Positions 12,647-24,700 of a DNA stretch of 64,000 nt are shown piece by piece; position 1 is the first letter of the stretch; each line of letters begins with the position of its first letter. Both the position numbers and the translations under genes were made by a program. The DNA is from Turritopsis dohrnii (taxonomy: Eukaryota > Cnidaria > Hydrozoa > Anthoathecata > Oceaniidae), in contig BQMF02000661.1 in the NCBI GenBank assembly GCA_027922465.2, forward strand, positions 109,025 to 173,024, written 5' to 3'. Below the pieces are notes generated by a model, which was not told where the DNA came from, made no database searches, and saw only the letters and a list, made by a program, of their open reading frames with translations.

Positions 12647-13351
12647 GCCAGCACTCCTGGAAACTCCTGGAAACTCCTGGAAACTCCTGGAACCTCCTGG
12701 AAGTGGATTTCACTCCTGGAACAACCTCCTGGAAAATCGACAAAAATATAAATACTCCTGGAAAACTCCTGGATTTTTTTTTCAACTACATCTTACTTTT
12801 TTTAAATATTGATATCATAGTTTATTTAGTCTACTTATTCGCGTGTGGGTTTCAATAGGCCAATTTATCTCTTCTTGCAAAAGCAAACTCCTTCAGGGTT
12901 ACCAGCATTTTTGTTTTAACATTTATTTTAAAGCTAACTGTTGCTTTTATGACTAGTATTAGAGTTTTAATCTCCAATCACATAAAAAAGCTGACCTAAC
13001 TCTTTCACCTAATGAAAAACCTAGAAGTCAATGTTCCACATAATTAGGTTGATGTTTTCTTTCTGTTTTAAAAATGACAAGCTTATTAGTTTATTTGTTA
13101 TCGATACATTTTTAAACTTTTAGACACTTGTATTTTTAGCATGTAAAAGTTTTCAATGAAGGTTGAGTCAAATTTACTCCTGAAGCATGGTAACTAAACA
13201 TACTTTGAGGTTGTCGGCAATCAAAAATTCGCAGTTTAGCTGGAAGATTATAAAATATAGGTAGTGCCTCTTCCAGCATTACTCCTGGAAAATTAATAAA
13301 AGCTCCTGGAATACTCCTGGAAAACTCCTGGAATTTAATTCTTAAATTTGG
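12647..13351. mobile_element. hAT-like TIR element with ACTCCTGG repeats
   Basis: The ends are CAGGGTGGCCAGC and GCTGGCCACCCTG. The flanks AGATC on both sides suggest a 5-bp direct duplication. Both subterminal regions carry tandem ACTCCTGGAA words, about eleven on the left (12657-12770) and several in the same orientation on the right (13281-13335). CAGGGTGGCCA ends occur in hAT-like families, but an 8-bp duplication would be expected there, so the class is tentative. It has no transposase. Confidence 0.65.
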
Positions 13352-13722
13352 CTGGCCACCCTGAGATCGTTTATTTGGTTTGCATTGCATATTCATCGAA
13401 TTCTTCAATGACTTTTACAAGTATCCCGGTAGTAAAATGATTTTCAAATTATAACGCTACGGTAATGTAACACCATAAATGATAACTTAGGTATAATAGC
13501 TGTTAAAGCTAGCTCTTTTCTTGTTTTCAAACTATCATAATTCACACTTTACCAATAAAATTGGATTGATTTAGATTTACCTGTACATTTACCGATAAAA
13601 GTATTGTTCAATTTGCTTACTGGTAATTAGTGATAATATAATTAGTTTACCGCTAAAGACGATACTACATTATTTATTTATATATTTTACGGGTAAAACA
13701 AAATGTACTTTTTTTTCCCATG

Positions 13723-14629
13723 GACGATCACATTTCATGATGGTTGTGATCTTTTCACTTTCAAGAAGATCATCAACTGTTTTCCTATTGCTGCTATCTA
13801 CAATTTCTTGTTATCTTCCTCATTTTTTCTTCTTTTATAACTCTCTACAAATTAGTGGCTGTTTACATCCTTCTAATGAGTGATAATAGTAACAAGATGC
13901 CTTTGCAGGCATAAGGATTTCTGCAAAACCAGCTAAAGTATGAAAAAAGAAAGAAATTCTTGAAATTTGAAAAAGGTCGAATCTTTCCACAATAAATGTT
14001 GATTAAATTTCTGATCATGTAATCTCCAAAAATCCAGAAAACATAATTGTCACTATGAAAAATGTTTTACCAATAGACACCAATGAACCTGATTATATCT
14101 GAATGGCAAAATGTTCATTTATTTTGTTGGTACGTAATGTTATTAAAGGATACAGTGATCCATTCAGATAAGACATGTTATTCAATCTAAATGTTACGAA
14201 TTTATAAATTCAATATGTCTAGTCAATCTTCCTAACAGAATTCCTAAATCGCAAGCACTCACCAATAGGAAAACATAGATTTAAATCATGCAAAATACAT
14301 TCATACATAACTGAAAACAAATTTGTGCTTTAGTTTGATAAAAGATATGATAAATATGATAAAGATTTATATACACAGAAACTTAAAAAATCATTAGTAA
14401 TTACGCGTACACCACAGGGCATTATGAAAGCATAGCTGACAGAATGCGAAACTTACGTTAACTTCCAATAAACTTAATGAACAAAATAGCATTAAATTTG
14501 TATATAGATACTTTCAAATATCACACATGTACGGTCAATCTTCCTAATTACGAAAAGACTTGAACGATATGACCCAAACTTAAAAAATTAAACATAACTA
14601 AACAAAACTGATATTTTTCCCTCCTTCAG
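13723..14629. repeat. Gene-free stretch with a dispersed repeat
   Basis: GTCAATCTTCCTAA followed by AATACATTCATA-like words recurs here (about 14220-14320 and near 14533). Related words occur at 19450-19540 and 47420-47470. This is an old dispersed repeat of unknown class. No gene is seen. Confidence 0.35.
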
Positions 14630-14812
14630 TTGGACAATCAAACAGTATCAACAAAAAGAAAATTTAAGCAGAAATTTGCGTTAAAGGATGTCCAGTATTT
14701 TGAATTTACAGGCAGACAAGATCAGTTACAGTTTGCTATCGTAAATAGGAAGTCCCCATCCCATCCTATTCAGGGCATTGATAATACAGCCAAGAACTAC
14801 ACAAGTAAATGA
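14630..14812 (+). CDS. Possible terminal exon, unknown product
   Basis: A 60-codon frame starts directly after a strong acceptor (TTTTTCCCTCCTTCAG) and ends with TGA at 14810-14812. It encodes a basic peptide with TKRKFKQKF and FEFTGRQDQLQF segments and no domain I recognise. Composition is more codon-like than its surroundings, so it could be the last exon of a gene whose earlier exons I cannot find, or a relic of one. It does not join the gene beginning at 18290, because it ends in a stop and that gene has its own upstream stop. Confidence 0.25.
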   Translation: MDNQTVSTKRKFKQKFALKDVQYFEFTGRQDQLQFAIVNRKSPSHPIQGIDNTAKNYTSK

Positions 14813-15412
14813 GGTAAAACAGCTAGAGGAACATCAAGCATAAAATGAGGTTAGACAAGACATTCTTGTTGTTGGAGCTGAAGAGGAAACTCAGCTGAGC
14901 TGTACGTATCCATAGCTTAAAAAGAATTACAGCCCACACATGAAACACACGATCTTGTATTTAGAAAAGCTTAGAAGAATCCTAGACATTTTCTAAAACA
15001 CAAAAGCATTCCTTTTTTTTTTACTTTTTAGAAATTATTGAGAACTTGTTTGTAGAAAATAATGAACACAGTAGAATCATTGTAAAATAATTATAAATTT
15101 CTACCCTTTACTTTTGGTTTTGGAAGTGTAAATCTTTTAAATCTGTCCCACATTGATCATTCAACTTTTGGAATTCTAAGTGGATTTCTTTGGTCCTCAC
15201 ACTGATAAATATGCCATTATTTTATTACATATATATTTGATACCCCTTGGGGTCTATCTCCTTCTTGAGCCATCTTACATAAGTACATACATACATAGAT
15301 ACAATTTATTTTTTTTTCAATAATACTTGATTTAATCTTGATTTGATCAACCAATCAAAGGGCTTAAAGCTCCTTGATTAGCGCTTCTGAGTTGACTAGA
15401 GAAATGTCAACA
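14813..15412. other. Gene-free stretch before the retrotransposon relic
   Basis: AT-rich with a few T tracts. It may contain the 3' untranslated part of the minus-strand retrotransposon, but no clear poly(A) tail or target duplication can be defined. Confidence 0.35.
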
Positions 15413-17903
15413 TCAGAAATGCACAGACCGTGAACCACGTATACAAAGCAGCATAGATCGAAGCAACGAAAAGGAAATTTTCGTGCAAACAAAAGTGGTG
15501 GCGGCTGATGTTGTTATGCCTCTCTTCTCAGCAATTATTTCAGCGAGCCTCTGGTAAAATTTGCTACATTCTCTCCCCATTCCACCCGTGGCGCAGAACA
15601 GCAAAGGCGTGAATGTGGCATTTTCCACTTGAAGAACGCTTTCATTGTACTTCTTCTTTTTCTCTTCTTCGTTCTTCCAATAGCACCTTTTGATTTCTGA
15701 ACAGCCTCCATATCTCTGAGCGTTGAGGTCAAAGACCCGTATATCACAAAATACTCGTTGACCAGGTGTCCAGAACCCAACAGCGCTAACGTCCAAACGG
15801 GCTTTGCTTCCAGTAGCAGCAATCTTCTCTCTGAAATTCTCCCGATTTAAAGGCAACAGCATTGATTCCTTCCTTACATCCACGCAGACTTCTTTGAGGA
15901 ACAGCGCTGTGATGTGTCGTACTTCATTATGTCTTGTGGAAACAAAGCCACCTTTCTTGCAAGACAGAGCATGAGCCAGATCGTATTTGGCTCCACAAGC
16001 ACAAAACGTTGGTAACCTTGGGAGGACCCAATTGTATCTGATGCGTAGAGCATCCCAAAACTGCTCTTTATTCAGGTCGTACCCCTGATCTTGGAGAGGT
16101 AGTGTGGTTAACCAGTTATTGCTGCCGATTTCCCGATTTATTACATTTTGGCGTTTCTGCTCACTGGAGAGTTCATCATACACTTTCTGTAGTTTTTCGT
16201 TCATCCGTCTTCTGTGCTGGTCTTTTATTTGCGCTTTCGTTACTTCTTCAAAATCTTCTTGGTCTTTCTTCAGAATTTTGGAGATTAGTTGCTTTGTTAT
16301 TTTGCATGAGTTTTCAAATTCGATCGGAGCTGTTTCCTTTATTAAATTGATTCCCAGCCCTCTTAATCTTGGAGGTAGAGAAATTAATTCACTTTCCATA
16401 TCATTGACGATCTGTCCTCCTAAAATCGCTGGAAGAAACTTGTGTCTGACAACTTCCTCCAGCTCTTCGACATACTTTTCAAAGCTAGGAATGGTTCTCG
16501 AGCAGTACGTAAATTTGTGTTGGTAGCCTGCGACAAAGCAAGAGTAGGCTGCTTGAGGTGCTATATGTCTGATAGAAGCGTCATATGATGTATCCATTTT
16601 CGTACTTCTTGTGTACAATAATCCGCCTTGAACCCATTACTTCCGATAACTGCTCCTAGACGACGCTCACCTTTAGCTGTTAACTGCACGTTGGACCCAT
16701 CAAAGCAATTCTTGGCTTCCGCGATCTTGTTATGCTTGACGATCAACCATGATTTCTTTGGTTGTGGAAGGTAGCCAAACAAAGGTCCAATTTGTTTGTC
16801 CCACCATCGTCTAAGTGAAGCAAATTTACCAACAGCAGTGAGATCATCCGCAAATGCTACCATGCTGACGTTTAGTTGATCAAAAGCAATGACGTTGAGC
16901 ATCATCTCGAGTAGTGGAGTAATACTAATCGCATATATCGCATAGGACCGCAGCCTCCCTTCGTATTTTTCGCAGCCTTGAGAATCATCTCGTCATCGCT
17001 TACGTCATATACCACCGGATCTATTGTTTTCGTTGGGCTTTGCGTTGCAATGTCTTCTTGAAAAGATGAACCGTTTGGATGTTTTTGCTGTAAGATGTGA
17101 AGAGTTTCGTCTTTCAAGGGAAGGATACCCCCAGACATATTGTTCGTGATAACTTTGATAGCATTGTTCACGTTTCCTTTAAGCATATGGTTCTTGAATT
17201 GCTGTGATATTGCCACTATGTCCCTTTTACCCGATGGTTTGGGAAGTCTATTTTGCAATGTTTCAGCTTCGTCTAAACAGTGCCGAAAGTCCTCTCTCTT
17301 CCAGGTTGTAAGACGACGCGTGAGGACCTCCACATGATTTTTACTTTTCGATGATTTGTGTGGTTTTTGTAACAATAACGCTGGCATTATATGCATAGCT
17401 TTTAATGCTATCTCTTTGAGTGGTGAGTTTTCGTTCCACGATATCAGAAGTCTGGTGATTTCGCGAATATAATTTTTTCCTGATCGGCCGTTGGGAAGCA
17501 TAAATAAATTTTTCTTCCAGAAGACAACTTTTTCGTAGCAAACATTTATATCGTGTTCTATTTCGCTTCCTTTTCACTTGTCCCAATAGGATTATTCGAG
17601 TAAAGGTTGTGATGCTGCTTCTACCGAAGGAGTTATACTTTCACTACCTTCGTTCGCTTCGTGCAGCTTTTCTGTGGATACTTCTAGGTTATTTTGAACA
17701 TTCAGCTGAGTTTTGCATTGTCGAAGGTGTTGTAACATACCTCGCATAGTCCGAAAAGACCTGTGACATTTGAAACATTTCGCATCTACGTCAAACGTAG
17801 TCATCCTTTGACCATTTTGTTCGGTTTCCGTATTGGTCTGGCTTCCTATTCGCTCATTTTTGTCGTCCATTGCTACTTTATATCTCCAAGCAAATTTCTT
17901 CAA
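15413..17903 (-). pseudogene. Internally deleted non-LTR retrotransposon (ZnF-RT-endonuclease type)
   Basis: Four minus-strand frames are collinear parts of one retrotransposon polyprotein. In protein order they are: a C2H2-like finger (CFKCHRS...MLQHLRQC, about 17715-17790); a pre-RT region with LPNGRSGK and ending AAKNTKGGCGP (17501-16945); the end of the RT palm with the catalytic FADD (about 16855) and LRRWWDK; and a C-terminal part with a CxCG-x(n)-H-x3-C knuckle (about 15965-16005) and a restriction-like nuclease block containing RLDVSAVGFW and CDIRVFD. That order fits restriction-like-endonuclease LINEs of the R2/NeSL type. It is dead: most of the RT fingers and palm are missing at about 16945, there is a frame change near 16565-16600, and another break with a stop near 17590. 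Confidence 0.8.
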
Positions 17904-18289
17904 TTTATTGAACGGTTTCCATCTGATTGAAATGAAACTTTGCTATGGTTGACTTAGTGCAGTGGTGGAGAGCGTATTTGAGTGTCCGCCATCTCTAACC
18001 GTCAACAATGTTTTTTAAATATGCCATTATGCGAACAGCATGCAAATGTAAAGTCGAAAAATACCCGGATGATCACATGGCGGAAATGCATCAATGAACA
18101 CTGAGACGGCGGTTGTATCATCCAGTGAATTTCAAGATAAAAAAATCACTAGGTTTTGACAGTAAGATGAAAAAAAAAACGATCGTAAAGGCTTTCTTGC
18201 TTACGCAGAAATCCAAAAACAAACATAACTCTTCACATAGCTATTCAATATTCAAATAACTTTGATTCAGGTGTTTTTGTTTCTGTGAA

Positions 18290-18793
18290 ATGAATTCTCA
18301 AAATGAATATCCTGAAAATCTTTGTTCCACAAAAGAAAATTCACACAATGTGTTGGAAACATCACTCACAAATAATTCCACTTCAGAATTTCTCCACTTG
18401 TATCTGGACTTTTGAGTGACATAGGATATGTTTGATATTTTGAACTTCATCTAAATAATCATTATTTTAGGCCCTTAACAAAATATTTTTTTCACACAGA
18501 GCTCTGGATTGCATACCTTATTGATCAACGACTGTGTGCACAAACATCTGTGGACAAAAAGAAATTTTGCAAAGCTTTATTATATGGTGATAAACTAAAG
18601 GTGGAGGAGCTGTTTCACCAATATAAACAGGAGAGACCAGTTCTCGAATGTTTTGCTTACATGCTATCACATCATGTATCCAACTGTGACGATGAAAACT
18701 TTTTACTATTTGTAAACAAGACTCTGAGGAATTGTGGTCTCAAGGCCCACATCATCACTAGGGAACAAATGGAAAAGCTACCAGTTTTAGGAG
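18290..18793 (+). other. Exons 1-2 of the Death/NTPase gene: N-terminal region
   Basis: Exon 1 (18290-18399) is polar and Asn/Ser-rich (MNSQNEYPENL). Exon 2 (18471-18793) encodes a mostly helical segment with ELWIAYLIDQRL, KKFCKALLYGDKLKVEELF and ECFAYMLSHHV. The alternation of helices is compatible with a death-fold or other small helical bundle, but I cannot assign a family. A second acceptor at 18499 (TTTCACACAG) would give a shorter exon 2 with a different entry phase. I prefer 18470 because its phase fits exon 1. Confidence 0.5.
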
Positions 18794-21700
18794 GTATGAA
18801 AATATTTCAATTTTACATTGTTTTAATAAGAAACAAGACGCCAGAGGGCGTGAAGATCAGCGCACTAGACAAAGCAGCTGTTTAAACGCCGGCTCAATTC
18901 TCTGAGGTGAAACTCTTAAAAAGAGCCTCGTTTCTAAATAATCTCAGGGTGGAATTGAATTTGATAAAACAAAGGAACTTATTCTAAATGAAGGTGTTCA
19001 TGACCAACATCAACAACTGCATCAATATCTAAGGCAATTCCATCCTAATCAATGTACAATATTGTTGACAAGTTTCGTACCCTTTAACCTTGCACCATAG
19101 AATTACGGGGAAAATGTAATTCAACAGAACAGCCCCTTTTTGTAACTCGATAACATCTTACAAGATTATGCAATCAAATTTGTATACAGGTTTACAAAAG
19201 ATCAAAAGAGAATCGCTCAAACCTAATTTTACTACTACAGTGCTTATATATTAAAACTATTTTGGGATAACTATCAAAGGCAATCAAAAACCAGTCTCTT
19301 CTAACAAATATTATGCGTTACATTCCAAATTAGGAAAAAAGAGAGTTATTTTCAAAAAAATAAGGCCTTAGAATGATGATTTATAAAGTTAAATTCAAGT
19401 ATTCAGGTTAAACATATTTGATTTGATCAGAATAAGATTTCCTAAACATACTGTCAATGTGATGAATAGCCTTCCTAAATCCCAAATGAAAAATAAACAG
19501 ATTTCGGTAGTGAAAATATACATTCATAACCAAATCACTATTATATACATTATAGATGAAAGCAGACATTTGCGTTCTGGCTTGATTGACAACACAGGAT
19601 GTGTAATATAGTTTTTAATTTACAGAATGTCATGTTGGAATGTATTTTGATTTAAGCTTGTTATGCAACAACTTTTGGTATTGCCATGTTTCATCTCCAA
19701 AGAAACTTCACCAAAATAGATTTCGAAAGGGCCTTCCCGAGAAGCAAGTAAGCAGATAAAATCTTCAAGTCCATTATAGAGAACAACTAATTGTATATGT
19801 TCACAGGAAAATGGCTCAATAAATAGCATTTTCATATTTTTTTTGACAGATGTAATTATATATAGGTTATTATTACCTTAAATTTAGAGTGCGTTTACAT
19901 GAGAACCCTACTGAACTCAAACGGTTTGTGATTTCTCAGTACGGATAGAAATATTTTCCATGCATGACGAAATAAAATTTAGCACATTCTGTATTTTTAT
20001 TTCATATCTATCAGCAAAGCTTAATTAATATGCGCATGCTTGTTGACACATTTTATGATCAAACAATGAAATGTGAAAACTTTCACACCTTTCCAAGCCG
20101 TACCGAAATTTCAAATCTATTTGAGAACTAAGGTTTGAAATCACGGGTAAAATTTCAGTATGGCCATTCATGTAAACATCGTTGAAGGTTTGACCAGGAA
20201 CCATACTGAAATAAGAACCCGTATTGAAACTCGTAACGGGAGGGTTGAAATTTCAAACTGGTTTGAGTTCAGTACCGCTCTCATGTAAACGCACTCTTAA
20301 AGTAATAGTGAAAAATAATGCTTTTATGTAAGTTATGGGCATGGGCAACACAAAAAGCAATTTAAGAAAGGTTGTATGTAATTAGGAAAATTAACAGTAC
20401 ATTAATTTTTAAGAAATAAAACATCGTATATACATAAATATAGTATCAAAATAGCACATATATGTGATCATGGAATTCATTCATAAGTAAGTATGTCTCT
20501 ATTTTAGATTAAACAAGAGGCCAGGAGGCCTGAAGGTCAGCGCTTTCGCCAAAGTTGAAAAATGCTTGACTGTGAAGCAAAATGGAAAATCACATTTTTG
20601 TTCCAGGAAGGTCAAAATAGGAATTCATTATTATTATTATTATTCATGAATATTTATACAGGATGAGAACTTCAGAACTTCATGAGTGATAAACGAAGTA
20701 ATAGTGGTAATAAGACATTCAATGTTAAAACCAAACAGGTCTCGTCTCAAAATTGTGTCCATATTAATTCAATAAAAATTTTGCAAAGGAATGACTAAAA
20801 ATAACTGATGATATTTAAAAAATACCATGTGCTTGTATGAGTGGTAATGCACCATTCATATATTTGTCACTGAAAATAAAAAAAGCATGCAAAACAACTG
20901 CCGATTATTTAAGAGCCAGTTTTTGTAAGAGGCTGACACCAGTGATAGTGACCACCTCAAAATTATCTCATTTCGAGATATTTTCTTGTCTATGTTGTGA
21001 ATGGTAACTGTGCCAAATATTTTGCTCTAAACTCGTCTTGGCTCTGAGTTACGGTTTCATGAAATGGGAGCAACAGGACCAGTAAATCATGAAAACCAAA
21101 TTTGGGCAGTTTTCGAAGGTCATTATTTTTAAAACGAAACACATGTACAAAATTTTTGCAATGAATATTACTTCAAAATCAAATGGGGAACAAGAATATA
21201 TGACAAAACGATGTACCAAAATTGTCAGCCTCGAACAAAAAATATATAAGTGACGAAATTAAAAAAAAAAAAAATGACAAGACTATAAGTAAGTGAAGAG
21301 ACATTATATAATGACTCCACATAGGTAATTTATTTAATAGACAATATTCATTCTATTAAAGTGATGTATGTAGAGTTTACAAACATTTTTATTTCGCTCT
21401 TTTGCTTTAATTACAACATTACATTACAAAAAACACAGAATATCATTGTTAGAGTCATTTTAGATTATGTGTACCACACACTGCTTACCGAAAGCTAGCC
21501 GTACCTAAGCCGTACCTTAGCCGTATACTTAAGAAAACCAATGATTTAAGTTGCTGTGTATGACAAAAGTAATTCAATCAAGTTCAAAACAGTTAGAGAA
21601 GTGATGTAACAATAATAAATTAGCATTACTTTGTATTCCAAGTTCAAATTCTAATTAAATCAATAAGTAGTATGTTAGGCGATAAACGTTTACATTTTAT

Positions 21701-24700
21701 AAACTTCAAGATGTTGTCTGATTATTTTTGATGACTATACTATAGATAGATTTACACATTTTATTTTTGTGTGAGTGACATTTAAAACTTGCCTATATTG
21801 AGGGACACATTTGTATGAATACATAAAAAATAACATATACATATCCGATAATACACAGGTCCTTTTTTTTGGAGAGGCAGCAGCAGAGCTCTCTCTATCT
21901 CCAGGTCTGACTAATGTGGCACAAAACACAAAATCAGCGCTCGCTAACTCAACAGTGTTATAATAACAGATTCAATGATGATATACGTTGATATTACGAA
22001 TTCTTTTACTTCTCTGGTGAAAAATAACCCTTCCCTTCAGCTTTCATCTCCAAAAAACGATACCTGTGTGATGGGCAAACTGTAACTCGTGTTTTAATTT
22101 GAGGCCGCACTCACCCTGATAAAATAGCTGTAATTATAAATTATCTGAAAAATCTGAATTAAGCCACGATTAGCAAATAGCCTCTATTCCACCCGTATTT
22201 TTAAGCGGTATCAGATTTCTATGAGGAATCCAGGCTAGAACTGTGGACAAAACTCTGGGACGGAAGTACGGACACACGCTAATGAAAGATCAGCTGCTTT
22301 CCGCGCTGACCAATGATTAACACACTCAACCAGATTCTTTCATGTTATTATCATTTGACTCAATTCTGTGTATTAAAAAATGATGCAATTGGTTTTCTGA
22401 ACTTCTTGTTGTATAACACCACAACATCCATCATAATAACAACAAGTTTTTAAAAATCAGCATGAGCTTTTCGGTATAACCATCCTCAGTGCTAGTAAAA
22501 ATGTAATTACATCCATCATGTTTTTACTTTTTTTAATGTTTTACTCTTTGAATTAAGATAACTAAATGTTCTTTACATAAAGGGCTCCCTCCATATCCCT
22601 TCTGATGCCACAGCTTCAATCTTTTACTGTTCCAAGAAATTAATTACCAATCATCGTAACACTGGTTGTTATCATCAACAAACAAAAAAACATCGGTCGG
22701 TCGGTGACATTTTAATTTTTGAGATATCTTTTTTTCTGTTTTTCACACGTTCATTCAAAACATTCTAGGGAAACACTGAACTAATTTATTTCCATCATTT
22801 AATATTTTATCTGTTGAATCATCTTAACAGTTAGCAGAAAACAAAAAATTCTTCCACTGCACCTGCATTCTGCACTGACTGAGAAAAAATGGCGTACTAC
22901 TTCACTGACGATTAGCCTCTATTCTTATCTCAATGTGGAACGAGTGAAAGCCTTTATTCCTGTGTAAGGAGGAATCCAGGCTAGTACTGTGAACAAAAAT
23001 TCTGGAATAACGGACGGACGGACGGAAGGACGGAAGGACAGACAAACGCTAATGAAAGATCAGCTGCTACTGCGCGCTGATCAACAAGACGACCAGAGGG
23101 TAGAAAGATTTCTTTACTACGCTTATGTTTTCAAGAATAGCATCCCTATAAATAACGCCCATTCTAAATACATACTCAAGGGTTCATTGGATTGCAGAGC
23201 GGAATTTATAATAAACCCTTCTGTATAATCTTGCATGTTTTTGTACTTCTGTGTAACCTCCCTGTTTTTGAGCCTATGTAAGAAGTAATGTTTATTGCAA
23301 GATTTAATATTCACGAAATATGTTTGTTGATGTGAGCAGGAAAAACTGTTTCGAAATGGTTACAGAAAAATTGGGGAAAATAGTTAGGGAAAGATTTATT
23401 TACTTTTTCTCAAAGAACAAGCTCATGTCTTGAAGAAAACCTGTTATAAATTTTACTACACATGTTAAAAATGATTCTCTAGGGAAGTGTGTATATCTGA
23501 AAATTTTCATCACATTGTCATCTTCCCCTAAAAAAGCATTATGATTATTATCAGTTCTCAGTGTTAAAGACCTTAAGGAAGGTCAGTCCCTCATAGTAAG
23601 ATGGTACAGCTCAGGATTTCCAAACAACAATTATTATGACTGGTATAAAGGTTTTTATACATAGGACATTTGTAGTTGTTGTTGACAAAAGACCTTCATC
23701 CTTTCTTGGTGTTATAAGTTCCAAATTCTATCCATTAATGTATGAGGATATGCCAGTAGATTTTTTGTAATTAATCGCTCAATACAAGGTTTAAAACCAC
23801 TAATGTGTATTGAGGTAGAAGGAAGAAAGGTGACGATGAACATTGCATTTAAAGTGTTGAAGATTATAATGAGAAAGAAAAACAGACTGGTAAAGAATTC
23901 CAGAGAGTGGAGGAGCGAGGAATGAAACTTTGTTGGTAAAAAGTTTTAGATGAGATGTTGACAGTGTGATCAGTGTTTTAGATGGGATGTTGACAGTGTG
24001 ATCATAGAAATTAAATGAATATCTTGTGTTTCGCTTGAAAGTTTTTAATGCAGGGATGAGAGAAGAGAGTTCAGTTGAACATTTTCCGTAAAAGTATAAA
24101 CAAGTAACTTGTGAATGGGTAATTAGCAAACTATAGCAAACTATAGCAAAGCCATTGTTGGAATTGAAAATGTCCCAAATGTGACTGAATGAAATATGCT
24201 ACTTTTGATACTGATATTTTTATTTGATAGACACATTGGAAGATGACTGTTTTCAAAGTGTGGAAGAAAAATCAAGGAAATTTATGGAAATTTTCAATCA
24301 AATTTCAACACGACTTCCTTCCCTTCAAAGAGTCATTGGTCACTTGCTTGTTGAATACAATCAAGTAGAAACCATAAGAATGGACTACCCTGATGATGTG
24401 AAAGAGAGACTATACCAAGTGCTATGCAAATGGTATGAATCAAACGATCAATCTCAAACTACGTGGGTCTATCTGAAGAAAGTATTAACGTATTTGGATA
24501 CAGGTCAAGTTGTGGCAGATATTGATCAAGGTAAAATGAAAGGTCCTACTTTTGAATTATATCTGTATTATCTTTTATAAACAACTGATAGTATTTATTT
24601 ACTAAATCCACATTTTCTCATTCTTAATTCTAGCTTTGTTTGGTGTAAATTCTAAAAGGTATGATTTACATAATTATTTATTTAACAAACATTTCTTGAA

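Larger units (their letters stand above)
11345..13722. mobile_element. Large TIR element with TTACCGGTAA-rich arms
   Basis: GGAAAAAAAAGTACATT at the left is mirrored by AATGTACTTTTTTTTCC at the right. Both subterminal arms (about 11370-11530 and 13550-13700) are dense in TTACCGGTAA-like words. Such clusters are often transposase-binding sites. No transposase frame survives. It contains a RING-like coding scrap (12273-12390) and a nested hAT-like element (12647-13351). Edges are approximate. Confidence 0.6.

Noticed and set aside
16102..16526. Plus-strand frames opposite the retrotransposon
   Set aside because: They are antisense shadows of the minus-strand retrotransposon frame.
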